Positions 1 through 9,949 of a stretch of DNA of 64,000 nt are shown here, piece by piece (position 1 is the stretch's first letter; each line of letters starts with the position of its first letter). Under the pieces are notes generated by a model. It did no database searches. It was not told the DNA's origin and worked only from the letters and a program-made list of their open reading frames with translations. A program made the position numbers and the translations under genes. Source of the stretch: Ashinkailepas kermadecensis (Eukaryota; Arthropoda; Thecostraca; Neolepadidae). The DNA lies in contig JAOTOM010003973.1 of assembly GCA_034440615.1 (NCBI GenBank), forward strand, positions 62,001 to 126,000, in the 5' to 3' direction.

Positions 1-1072
1 AGCATGCAGGTCAACGTTCTGCACTATGTACAGCGCAATGGCCTCTCAGCGGCATCGATCGGAAACGTGCGGTACATGGGATGCGGACCTTGGGTGGTTT
101 GTGTCGACGGTTACCTTCATGTGGAGCGCCGCCGTGGATGTGGTATTTCCCCGACTTCCATTTGCGACCTTCATGGATCTGGTCAACACCAGGGTATTGT
201 TAGCATGTTAAATGTGTGGAAATTCCCACCAATTGGGGTTTCCCTTCAGTCGTTCGCAATTCCCACCCAGTTTTTTTGGTTTTCCTTTTAGTCGTTTGCC
301 CAAAACTGGGTGAGAAATGTCTTGCTATTTTGTGCATTACTATTTCTCCCACCATCTGTTGAACCTTAGGTACAAATCACAAGCCCACCTGAGATGTCTG
401 TCATTCGACTCCTCTGTCCCTCCCAATTGTCTCATCGTTCTTGGTAATGACACCATTGGTATTTTTATGATGATGATCTGTTAGCTTCCGCTATCGCCAT
501 TTCGCTTCAGAGACAGCAGCACCCGGATCATTCTAATGTTCTCGCGCACCAAACCCGCACATTAGTGACCTGAGCTACGGTCTTACGGTGCCCCGTGACA
601 TGGCACGTGTCATAACGTCCAGCTGACGTTGCTCACGTGTCTCGAGGCTCCGATCAATACCCGTCCAGACATCAGACATCAGATCAGACAACATGCGACG
701 TCAGACATCAGAAACCACCCTCCTGCCTCAGTGGGGCGGCAATCACGAATATTTTTGGCTAGTTCTGACGGTGGCGACCGGGGCTGTTGGATTTGTGATC
801 ACAGTTCGCACTGCGCCGAAACCGCATTTGGAGGGCGCCGTCCCAGCGGTTTGCGTTTCCCTGTTCTCACTACCACCCAAACATGCGTTAGGCCGATTTC
901 GTTCTCTTCTATAGTCTTGCCATCGCTGGCGCTGGACGGTCAATGGTCGGTGTTACCTGGTCTAGGGTTTGACTACACCTGTACCCCTCCCCATTTTAGC
1001 CGTCGTCCATGAGCGGCTGCAACATTTCTCCTTTCCAGTGGGGTAAATGAAGTTCTCAAGTACCACTTCCCC
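1..1072. other. No supported gene
   Basis: Several short open frames occur on both strands, but none has a codon pattern, splice-site set or protein motif I can support. The stretch may be upstream intron of the zinc-finger gene that starts to be readable at 1965. Confidence 0.4.
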
Positions 1073-1132
1073 TTTGGCCCGCACATATCTTTTATATATA
1101 ATCCTATATATAAAAGATATGTGCGGGCCAAA
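1073..1132. repeat. Near-perfect 60-bp inverted repeat (28-bp arms, 4-nt loop)
   Basis: The arm 1073-1100 is the exact reverse complement of 1105-1132, separated only by ATCC. The arms begin TTTGGCCCGCACATATC and run into alternating TA. Beyond the arms a single unpaired A is followed by two more G:C pairs. The sequence could form a hairpin in DNA or RNA. No coding frame uses it. It may be a small palindromic transposon or the remains of one. I see no terminal duplication. Confidence 0.85.
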
Positions 1133-1964
1133 AGGATAAAATGCGGGGCAATTATATATGTCCGGCGAAGTGTTTCGTCACTAGGCGGCATAACATTCAT
1201 CTCGTGAAGAGAAGCGCAATTCGCCAGTTAAGCTCTGGCGCCATGCACACGGTAGTGTGTATGACACTTGCATGTAATTGTATGTGGGCTTTGCGATCCT
1301 CTATGCCTTTCTGCTCCACCTGATATGGATATTAGTTGATTTGTGCCAGTTGCAGGCAAACGCTTTATGTTCTATGATATGCAGTTTTTATCCTTATGCT
1401 GATGATATCAAACAGCCGAATCTCATACATTTGCGCCTCCCGTCATGTTACCTTGGGACCGCAGGCCTGTACCTGTACTGCAAAATGTGTGCTGTACTGC
1501 GGATTACGTCCGTTGTGCCGTGTAGGTAGTCTGTTGAATATATATGTTGAGTCTGTGTGTTAAGATGATGTGTGTAGACGTAGTATATGAAGTAAAGATA
1601 AAATATCGTAGTGTGTGGAGGGAGCTCTGTGGTTAAAATATTTCAGCGTATTTTACGGAAGTGCACTTTAGGTGATGAAATGGACATGGTGCATCGTCAT
1701 TAAGTTTTCGATGCCAGATGGTTTTGTTGATGTTTTCTGTTGTTCTATAGCATAAAGCCTCTGCGACATGTGGAGTGGGATGTGCCGTGTGACGACTGTG
1801 GTATGACGAACTGGTAACTGAGGTGGAAGTGTGCTCGATTCGATGGAATTAAATGTTTTTAGGCAGTTTTGTTCGTCTGCCGTTGTGGAGATGCCCGGAT
1901 CGTTGTTTTGTTTCTTCCTTTACTGGTGTCTTTATCCTTTCTTTCTAATGTGTATATTTTCAAG
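1133..1964. other. Probable intron upstream of the zinc-finger exon; no gene seen
   Basis: The stretch is AT-rich and shows no convincing exon. It ends in a strong 3' splice signal: a T/C-rich run from about 1905, a branch-like TCTAAT at 1943, and TTTTCAAG ending at 1964. Confidence 0.35.
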
Positions 1965-2217
1965 TCATCATGTCCAGACTTCAACCCGTTGTTGTAACCG
2001 CCAGGAGCTTGTAGATATGCCGATTACTTTAGTCCAGTCAACGATGTCTTGCCACGACCAGGCTCTCCCTTGTAATGTTGTGTCGGGCTTGCGCTTGCTT
2101 GCTCACAACGATCTCACCAAAGAAGCATCCGAGCGAGTGAGCCGGGTGGGTCGGCCGTTGGGCGCGGGCGGTGTGACTGACGGCCGTCCGTGTGTCCAGC
2201 CGCTGGGTGGGACAGTC

Positions 2218-2249
<32 letters not shown>

Positions 2250-2500
2250 ACCACCACCGCTGCTGGACACACGACTGGCCGCTAAGCGAGCCGGGTCGGC
2301 CGCCCGAGCCACCCCGCCGCCAGCGCCGCCGCCGCCGCCGCCTAAGCGGCAGCGCGTCCAGTCGCCAGCGGTCGAGCCGTGCATCAAGGAGGAGCCGTCC
2401 AGTCCCGTGTCGGACGAGCCGGCCAGCCCTCCGCCGGCTGCGCCCGCCACGCCGGCCGCCGCGCCGGCCCGCCTGCTGGTCACACACTCGGCCGCCAGTG
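1965..2500 (+). CDS. Zinc-finger gene, proline-rich exon
   Basis: The exon opens after a strong acceptor at 1963-1964 (phase 2) and ends at the donor 2501 GTGAGT. It encodes an N-terminal stretch with MPITLVQSTMSCHDQ, then a GC-rich part with an uninterrupted proline run, the basic motif KRQRV and IKEEPSSPVSDEPAS. Composition jumps from about half GC to very GC-rich at about 2130. The 3' end with NLS and sumoylation motif is the firm part. The 5' boundary is inferred from the acceptor only. Confidence 0.65.
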
Positions 2501-5500
2501 GTGAGTGCTGCCCCCCCCCCCCTGCGCGGCGGTACGTCGACTCGGACACGTGGCCGGGGGCGAGTAGTCTCCCAACCGAAAGGTCGTGAGTTCGGGTCCC
2601 ACCCGTCGCTACTCTTCGCTCGCCATCAAGCGGCATGAGAGATTGGCGACGCTATGCAACCCCACAGTTGGGGCGTCATACAGCCAATAACCACCAGTGT
2701 GTCCGTGGCGGTCAGGCTGGACCCGTCGTCACCGGTTCTGTGTGATGGGTCATCGGCACGGTCGCATGTGATTAACGCCGATGGCATTGTTCTCAGACGT
2801 GCGGGTGAGCTTCCCGTGAACCAGGAATGGTTTGGCGACTCGTTCGTTACCCTGCACGCGCATTTAGGCGCCGGGAAAATTCGCCGGTGACGATTCACAG
2901 TGCGTAGCTGTCGTCTCGTGCCAGGTGTTTGTACAGAGGTACGGGCGAGGACCAGTAGAACCGGCGAGGTTCTGAACTCCAACAGGGCGAGGACTGTTTA
3001 ACCGAACCGAGCCGGGGGCAGCTGTCCTTTTTCTGCGGTTATATTTGCCAGTGTCACGTGTACGTCAGTGGACTGCTGGAGCGCCTGCAACCCATACGCT
3101 ACGGCAGGCGGGTGGACATGTGACGTCTTACGGATGTGTGTTGTCTGTGTCCGCAGTCACAATAGACCCGATTGAAAAGAGCAAGAACCTTGGATCGGCA
3201 TTGCCTCTGTCATCGCAAGGCTCTTCTTCCGACCCCGACTACGTCATCAGTGAGTAGTGGCCTGCTATAGTTGGTGTGCTCAAATTCATTTTCGGCTGTG
3301 CGTCAGATGTAGCTGGACGATCAAATGTTTGATTTCAGAGATGTAGATAACGTTGGTTATGCATGCACAATTTCTATGCTCGTAAGGAACGGTTTTTTTC
3401 GGTGCAGTATCCAACAACACCACACAAACCTGAAGCTAAAGGCAAATAATGCTAGGCGCATTTAGAATATCGTGGATCTTTATCGGAGTTTGATAACAGA
3501 TCCATTCTGGATCTCTCATCAAGATGGCAATAAATTATTCGTGAAATAGGGTGGAATATTCCACTTTCTGAACACTGGATCGACACCCGTTCCAAGGAAG
3601 TATCAACATCGTTTTCTTGATGAGTCTTTATGACGTTTTCATACATAATTTCTAACAGTATCTCGTTGATAGGCACCATGCTTATGCCCACCATTGCGGA
3701 TCATGATGCACGAACATATCTGCGAACATTGCGGATGCACGAACATATCTTTGGGCGCTGTATAACCTAGGCAGTTGATGCGCCCCGAAACCCCAATAAC
3801 AACAACAACGAACATATCTTAGCACAATTCCAGGTAAGAGGTTTGCTTGTGCTGTGGTCTGTCATGCAATATCAGTTGGTAAGCTTAGGTATTTTGTATC
3901 GTTACTGTTATCCCTGAATTAAGTATCTGGCAGCAAGCGAAAAAGTATGAGTACACTGTTGGATCAGGAATATGCTAAAAATCGTGATCAGCGGTATCAT
4001 TTACGTGGCAAATTTCGACATCCTACTATCCTCGTTTCGACATCTCACACCTAACGAAAAGCCATTATTTTAATACTGTATCCAGAACATGATACTCTTC
4101 AGCAAAGTAAGAATTAAAGCAGTTTTTAAAGATATTTTATGTGTGGAAACTGTTTGCACTCTGCAGGGTGGACCAAAAAGGATGTCAGTATTTGAATTGG
4201 AAATAAAACATGTATTGTTGAAAGTAGGCACTTCGCAAGGGCATGATCAAAAAGGCACGTTTCATGGAGCTTATGCTACAACTGGGGACAGCTGGCGTAT
4301 ACATGCGGATGGCTGCTTACACATCACATTTTCTACGTGGGCACCATCACAGCTCGGCCCAGAGAGGCACGGCTCGGCCCGCGTCTGGGCTGACTCGATG
4401 GCTCGGCGGCACGTTCTTCGTTCCACGTTATTGTTGTTCCGTCTGAAAGCTAGTTCCCAATCAGTCGATACGAATTTCAGTGGCGTCATAGATTTTGTGA
4501 CCCAAGTAATCAACCAATAGATTTTAGGACAACACACCGCTGATCATGTGGCATAATCACAAGACCTGAGCTGGCTTCCTACACCCACACCCTTCCCGGA
4601 ACATACCCTTTACAAAAACATACTCCGGCTTCGAGGAAAAAAAAATTCGACTCAGTACCATGAAAGTAAGCTCTTCCCACTTAGCTCTTCAGAAGATGAG
4701 CTTTTACTCTGGAAGATTGAGTGTCGCTGCTTCAGTTCAACGTGCGCTAGATGACGACTAGCAGTTAAGGCGCACTTAAACCCAGATAATCAATCATGCT
4801 TCAGCCCAAGCTGAATTTGCATGAGCTGGAAACTTGAGTTGTTCCACTGTGATGCTTTATGACTGGTATTTCTTGGCAAATCGAAGGTATTTCGTGGCGT
4901 GATGGTTGCAGCGGTAATACCGGTGATGATCGTGATTCATCATCCGCGACGCTTTTAGCTTTTTCATCGGTTACGCTGTTATTCCATGCCTTACCATACT
5001 GATCCCGTTGCGATCATTTTCAGCTTACTCAACCCACTCTGGTCTTTTAACACGCGCCCTGGAGGGCCTCTGAAAATTACGCGCACTGGTGGTGGGAGGG
5101 GGGGCGGATTCCGCCCCCCCCCCTAAGGTCTCGGCTCCCATTAAAGCTGGAGGAACGAAATTCGCAAGGTAGATGGGTACGTTACTGAACTCTATTGTGT
5201 GCAAATTTCATGACCTTAGGTCTTCAAGGTCAAATGAGGTCACGTATATCAAACTTTCCTTATTTTGCGTGGCTTGGCTTGTCATTGTTATGGATCGCTG
5301 TGATTGTGTTTAAATGCTCCAAAATGGGCATCAATGATGTTTTGGACATTACTAATGGTGCAATACAGATGCAAGACTCGGTATTTGACCTCAGGTCACC
5401 TTTATAGCAGCACTTTATCTGGTCAGTTACTGGAACCTGGCCGTCCGCCCGACTGCTCCGTCGGGCAGCTCGGCGCGATCGGCTTCGCGAAGAAAGGAGT

Positions 5501-6674
5501 GAAATACATGAATAAAGTACGGAAACGCTTAGGTACACAATGACAAACAGTAGTTTTCAGAATGCATAGGGAGTAACATGCAAAGCGACATCAATCGCAT
5601 GACAGTCATTTGCATTTATGACAACATTCCAGTTGACCAAGTTTGGTTCCATGGTCACCAAGTTCCATTAACCTGTCATGAACTTGACCTGACTTGACCT
5701 CGGTGACCTAACATGACCTTGAAACTATATAGCATCAATATACATCGAACAATTCGCTAGTGTTGCCAAGAACACTCCTTTTGCCAATTTACGGGAAGCG
5801 CATCAGCGCCGATTTTTGTGGTTTGGCGCCACGAAATGTTTTGACTTTAACGGCTCCTAACTCGAATTTTCTTGGCCGATTTCCGTTTTTCTTGCTTAAA
5901 CGACGCGCCGGACATTTCTAAGCAGGTACGCAAAAATGGCGTATATCGACCGGTAAAATCTGGTTATGTACGAAAAAGCGGAGGGGTGGGCGGATTTCGC
6001 CCCTCCCCCCCCCCTCGAGTGCGCGTGTTAAAATACATTTTACGCCTCCCCATCCGAAAGTTCAGAAGAATTACCCATTAAGCAAGCATATTACCACCAA
6101 AATAATGTTTGTCGAAGATCTGGTGGTGTGTGTGTGTGTGTGTGTGTTTGTATTATGTGCGCGCGTGCATGCATGCGTGTGTACCGAGAATAGTCTTGGA
6201 AGCGTCCGAACTCGCGATTCGGACGTCTCTGCCGTCCGAAGGCGGGTCAGATCATCGGACCGCTCGGCCACACGCACCTCAAGCCTTTGCAGATGCTTCT
6301 CTCTGACCTCGTCATGACTAATTTCAGCACACACAAGCTACCCATTTCCGTGTCCGTTCTGCGAGAAGTCGTACACCTCGTGGGGCTTCCGTCGCCGCCA
6401 CATCAAGGCGTTCCACACGTCTGGGCCGACACTCAAGTGCAAGTGGTGCTGGAAGGTGCTGCCCACGCACGACGAGTGGTGCGCGCACGTGACGCGCGAA
6501 CACCACCTGTCGGCGACGGACGCGCAACACGCCATCCAGATCCTGGACGAGGCCAACATGGTGCTGCAGACGTCCGAGCCGCTGCGACTCGACTCGCTGG
6601 TGGACATGGTGAAGCGGCAGCAGCGGCGCGTCTCCTCGGCCAGTCCGCCAGAGACGGCCGGAGCCACCTCGTGA
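1965..6674 (+). CDS. C2H2 zinc-finger protein, 3' part (exons 1965-2500, 3157-3249, 6328-6674)
   Basis: This is a putative nuclear DNA-binding regulator; the family member is not recognised. Three exons join in one frame: the donor at 2501 (GTGAGT) leaves one base, the acceptor before 3157 supplies two, the donor at 3250 leaves one, and the acceptor before 6328 supplies two. The predicted C-terminal part reads: a Cys-containing stretch, a polyproline block, a basic PPKRQRV nuclear-localisation-like motif, IKEEPSSP (a phosphorylation-dependent sumoylation motif), a Ser-rich linker, then two C2H2 fingers (CPFC-x12-H-x4-H and CKWC-x12-H-x4-H), a helical tail with KRQQRR, and a stop at 6672-6674. 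The first exon(s) lie upstream or outside the window. An additional exon inside the 3-kb second intron cannot be excluded. The stop codon lies inside the first unit of a 51-bp tandem array. Confidence 0.75.
2550..2700 (+). mobile_element. tRNA-derived SINE, degenerate copy in intron
   Basis: A B-box-like GAGTTCGGGTCCCACC lies at 2591. It is followed by a body (GAGAGATTGGCGACGCTATG) that matches the other SINEs at 43255-43412 and 50610-50772, and by the hairpin module ending in CAATAACCACC. The tRNA A-box end is not clear, so the 5' boundary is approximate. It sits about 50 bp inside the intron after the 2501 donor, next to a poly-C run. Confidence 0.6.
3157..3249 (+). CDS. Zinc-finger gene, short linker exon
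   Basis: A 93-bp exon between GTCCGCAG and GTGAGTAG encodes TIDPIEKSKNLGSALPLSS and SSSDPDYVI. Both intron phases agree with the neighbouring exons. It is acidic and Ser-rich with no domain, and is likely a flexible linker before the fingers. Confidence 0.7.
3430..4080 (+). repeat. Dispersed repeat, copy A (unclassified)
   Basis: Blocks at 3530-3590, 3855-3920 and 4010-4075 match, in order and inverted, 33120-33640. Shared words include TTATTCGTGAAATAGGGTGG, CAATATCAGTTG and TTAGGTGTGAGATG (reverse). There is no coding capacity. A tiny SINE has inserted at 3751. The class is unknown; it may be a non-autonomous DNA element or an old LTR fragment. Confidence 0.6.
3751..3809 (+). mobile_element. 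Ultra-short hairpin retroposon (nano-SINE) copy 1
   Basis: It reads TTGGGCGCTGTATAACC, CAGTTGATGCGCCCC, CCCCAATAACAACAAC. It is flanked by the direct repeat ACGAACATATCT, directly left of 3751 and again ending at 3819, which marks it as an independent insertion of about 59 bp inside dispersed repeat A. Confidence 0.8.
4081..5046. other. Intron, no gene seen
   Basis: Open frames at 4089-4537 run on both strands with no recognisable motif and no good splice pairs in the phase of the zinc-finger gene. Confidence 0.4.
5051..6027. mobile_element. TTAA-flanked DNA element (977 bp, piggyBac-like ends)
   Basis: It is flanked by TTAA at 5047-5050 and 6028-6031. The left end CACGCGCCCTGGAGG and the reverse complement of the right end CACGCGCACTCGAGG agree at 13 of 15 bases. 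G/C homopolymer runs sit just inside both ends (about 5090-5123 and 5982-6015). The interior has many AGGTCA/TGACCT hexamers (5208-5720). It contains no transposase, so it is non-autonomous. Confidence 0.7.
6121..6180 (+). repeat. GT-rich microsatellite
   Basis: A (GT)n run grades into GCGCGTGCATGCATGCGTGT about 150 bp upstream of the terminal zinc-finger exon. Confidence 0.9.
6328..6674 (+). CDS. Zinc-finger gene, terminal exon with two C2H2 fingers
   Basis: The acceptor ATTTCAG ends at 6327. The exon reads YPFPCPFCEKSYTSWGF, RRRHIKAFH, then LKCKWCWKVLPTHDEWC and AHVTREH. Both fingers have C-x2-C-x12-H-x4-H spacing. A helical tail (ATDAQHAIQILDEANMVL) and the basic KRQQRR follow. The last dozen codons, SSASPPETAGATS and the TGA, are the first unit of the 51-bp repeat. 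Confidence 0.85.
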
Positions 6675-7131
6675 GGGGTCGTCTCCTCGGCCGGCCCGCC
6701 AGAGACGGCTGGAGCCACCTCGTGAGGGGTCGTCTCCTCGGCCAGTCCGCCAGAGACGGCTGGAGCCACCTCGTGGGGGTCGTCTCCTCGGCCAGTCCGC
6801 CAGAGACGGCTGGAGCCACCTCGTGAGGGGTCGTCTCCTCGGTCGATCCGCCAGAGACGGCTAGACACCTTGTGAGGGGTCGTCTCCTCGACCTGTCCGC
6901 CAGAGACGGCTGGAGCCACCTCGTGAGGGGTCGTCTCCTCGGCCAATCCGCCAGAGACGGCCGGAGCCACCTCGTGAGGGGTCGTCTCCTCGGCCGGCCC
7001 GCCAGACACGGCCGGAGCCACCTCGTGGGGGTCGTCTCCTCGACCTGTCCGCCAGAGACGGCTGGAGCCACCTCGTGAGGGGTCGTCTCCTCGGCCAATC
7101 CGCCAGACAGCTGGAGCTACCTCGTGAGGGA
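6631..7131. repeat. 51-bp minisatellite seeded on the zinc-finger stop codon (about 10 units)
   Basis: Units read GTCTCCTCGGCCAGTCCGCC, AGAGACGGCTGGAGCC, ACCTCGTGAGGG. The first unit is coding and carries the stop TGA of the zinc-finger gene. The later units, including the TGA, fall in the 3'UTR. Unit length 51 is divisible by three, so the antisense strand shows long spurious frames. Some units are 50 bp. Confidence 0.9.
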
Positions 7132-7473
7132 GGAGGCACCACGTGAGGCAGGCCATAGTGTTGTCAGGCACGTTAGGCGACAAGTCGTCTGGTACGAGGT
7201 CGCACCATTGAGCCCAGAAAAGCAGCTGCGTCGAGGATATATACACCTCCGATGACTTGGCTCGCGGGGCAGTTCACTCTCCCATTTCCGTTGAAAATTG
7301 AGTAGGACCTTTTGAAAGCAAGGTGGTGTTAAATGCCACGTCAGAGAACTGGATGGTGAAGGTTCAGCCTGCGACTGACTGGGTGGGAAAGGTTGGTTCT
7401 CTCCGGCCTGCGACTCTTGCCTGAACGCACTCGATCTTCTGCCGCTAGTGAGTCCAAATCATCAGAATCTTGA

Positions 7474-7479
7474 AATAAA
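7474..7479 (+). promoter_or_regulatory. Candidate polyadenylation signal of the zinc-finger gene
   Basis: AATAAA lies 800 bp after the stop codon, just beyond the minisatellite. It is the first AATAAA I see downstream on the + strand. Use is inferred. Confidence 0.4.
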
Positions 7480-7499
7480 TGCGCAAGATACCGCAAGAA

Positions 7500-8360
7500 A
7501 ACATAAGGTTACAAACCGAGATTTATTTTTCATATTCATGTTCTCACGTTTTTCATGGCTTGTGTGACCTTAGCATGTTGTGATGAAGGTGACATGTGGC
7601 GTGTCTGCATTCTGATATGATGGCAGCACGGGTGTTGATTTCCGAAAATTATTGGGGTTGCAAAATGCATGAAGGCAATGGGCAGCCCAAATTGATCGGG
7701 GCATACTCCATAGAGTTCCATGTTAGTAGTTGAAATTATTTGGGGGCAAAGCCAACATTGAGGGGGCGCTTGCCACCTCGAACGTATATAACAATACCCC
7801 TGGATGGCAGGGTTGATTAGAATCTCCTCAAGGGGGATTTAAATCAAATCCACAATCCTCCGGTTCAAAAGTGTTAAATCCAATCCACAATCCAATCATC
7901 GATCCCATGTGTTGAAAAGGAACTCAACCTAACCCCTAATTCTCCTGCCGATCCTTCAGGGAATCTTATAGGCAAGCCGTTCAAAAGGGTACTGAAGTTT
8001 TCGCCGCTCCCTCTCCAATCCGGTGATTACGTTGTGGACAGGCTTAGCTGTCAGTGCTTCTTGGGATATCTGCTGATTAGAACTGTTATGCATTCACGCT
8101 AATTTATACACGAAGATCATCATGATTGTAATGTTCTCGTATTGAAATCGCATATTGTGCGTATGCTTACATTGTTTGGAAATTAAGTGCGTAGAATAGC
8201 ACATGATTATCATCATTGTAGCAGTCACTCGCTCAACACTACTCGCAGAATTAACCACTGTTTCAGTAAAGTGAGATGCAAGTTTTAGTCACGCTGCACG
8301 TAAAGCCCTGTCTGATGTGGAGCTAGCAGCCAGTCTGCCTCCTCCCGCCTTCTCCCCAGC
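7500..8360. other. No gene seen
   Basis: Unique-looking AT-rich sequence without a supported exon, RNA or mobile element. Confidence 0.4.
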
Positions 8361-8364
8361 GGTG

Positions 8365-8490
8365 TCTCACGAGTGTTCTCCCCAGCCGGGTCTCCCGAGT
8401 GTTCTCCCCCACTGGATCTCCCGAGTGTTCTCCCCAGCCGGGTCTCCCGAGTGTTCTCTCCCAGCCGGATATCCGAGTGTTCTCAACCTG
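8365..8490. repeat. Minisatellite, about 26-bp unit, five to six copies
   Basis: The unit is approximately TCTCCCGAGTGTTCTCCCC followed by AGCCGGG. Copies diverge at the 3' side (GATATCCGAGTGTTCTC). Confidence 0.8.
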
Positions 8491-9009
8491 GTGCCTTCTC
8501 CCAGACCGAGGCGCCGCCCATGTGGAGGCGCAGAAGCCGCTGTGAAAAGGCATTGTGAAACGGACTGCACAGAGAAATACAATAAATTCACAATGCAATC
8601 TTTTTTTTAAAGAAAAGGAATGCATTCCTGGTGCAGTCCTCGAAATAGGGATTTAATATACTGCAATTCATATCATAGTCACTTCCTTCTGTCACTGTTA
8701 GGTGACCTATATAGGTCTCTATATAGGTAGCTGTCTCATTCCACCCGCGGTCTTATTCCAGGTCACATTTGGTCAAAGGTAGAATTCGCTTTGTCTTGAA
8801 TATCATGGAGTTTTATTGTCGAGTACCAGTATTGTGTCTTCCTGCAACATATACGACGTGATGCAGTCAAATATTCGTTTAAGTTCCCAATTTCTCCGTT
8901 TTAGTCGAATCCGGAAACTTCGTCTCTTAGCGTGACCAAGCGAAAATCGAAGTTGACCTCGCTGTCCCCGGGTCTGATATGGTCTGAAATAAATATCCCT
9001 TGGTATGAC

Positions 9010-9215
9010 CTGACATGGCCCTGTGGTATGGCCTAGGTTACGTACCCTCGGGTGCAGCCGGAAACCTATGCCCTATGTTATGGCCTGAACTACGTACCGT
9101 TGGGTGCAGCCAGAAATGTATGCCTTGTGTTATGGCCTGAATTACATAGCCTCGGGTGCAGCCAAACATATGTGCTGTGGTATAACCTGGGATATACATA
9201 TACATTGTGGTATTC
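9010..9215. repeat. Degenerate tandem repeat, about 59-bp unit, three to four copies
   Basis: Recurring blocks are TATGGCCTGAATTACATAGC, CTCGGGTGCAGCC and a TATGCC core. Later units decay toward TATAACCTGGGATATAC. Confidence 0.65.
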
Positions 9216-9317
9216 CGTGATTATATATATATATTCCCAGTGGTATGACGTGAGATGTATATCGTGTGGCATGCATCTCGTCAGAATTTGACTGGTTGTG
9301 GCTTTTCGACGCACTCA

Positions 9318-9442
9318 TAAGCTGAGGCCATATGGCATCGCCTGCCTCTCGCCCTGGCAGGAATGACGGGTACCGCCGGGAATCAAACCCCGTACCTCTG
9401 GCATGCCAGATGCTCCGCTACACCACTGAGCTACCGACGCCC
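9318..9442 (-). mobile_element. tRNA-derived SINE fragment
   Basis: On the minus strand GGTAGCTCAGTGG (A box) and GGGTTTGATTCCC (B box) are spaced as in a tRNA. A truncated version of the GCGATGCCATATGGCC module follows at the 3' end. It does not fold as a functional tRNA: the anticodon arm is CTGGCATGCCAG with no normal 7-nt loop. Confidence 0.65.
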
Positions 9443-9647
9443 CTCTCGTCGGAATTTAATCTCACTGACTTCTAATGTGTCCAGAGGTTCATAATCCTGT
9501 TGATGTTAGTCTCATGAGTTGTAACAGCTTCCTCGAAAATGTTCGCAATTTTTCAGGTAATCTGACGTTGTACGTATGTCTGTCGTTCACACTACCCAAC
9601 TGACAGATCATCTCATCAAGAATATCCATTGCATTTTGTATTTTTAG

Positions 9648-9936
9648 ATCGCGCGGGAGGTTTAGAGCATATGCAGGATACCTCCCCCCCCAGACAGTCG
9701 CGGGCGACGATATACCTTCGGCGACTCCGGGCAAGTCCAGCCATGGCAGCAAGACGGGAATTGTCTGCAGTGCGCACTGTTTCGGATGGAGGAGGTCGGC
9801 GACACCGACACGCCACGTCGCCGTGCTCTGGAGACGTGGAGGCGCTGCAGGCGACCTCCGGCTTCACGTCTGTGACTCGCTGGCCGACCTCAACGGCTCC
9901 CGGTTGACGAGTGTGCTCTACCACCAGATCACGTGA
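9648..9936 (+). CDS. Candidate terminal exon, unknown protein
   Basis: A strong acceptor (TTTTGTATTTTTAG) ends at 9647. A frame entered in phase 2 stays open to TGA at 9934-9936 and ends with LHVCDSLADLNGSRLTSVLY. No homology is recognised and no partner exon is found. GC content is higher than the flanks. It could be chance. Confidence 0.22.
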
Positions 9937-9949
9937 CACCAGTCGGCCG

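Noticed and set aside
1073..1132. Hairpin as a transcription terminator
   Set aside because: Rho-independent terminators do not apply to this nuclear animal DNA, and no gene ends there.
2103..2636. Minus-strand glycine/arginine-rich frame opposite the polyproline exon
   Set aside because: Open because of GGC/GCC bias; the plus strand has matching splice phases and downstream fingers.
6338..7246. 302-aa minus-strand frame of repeated HEVAPAVSGG units
   Set aside because: It is the antisense of a 51-bp minisatellite; the unit length divisible by three keeps it open. There is no non-repeat coding content.
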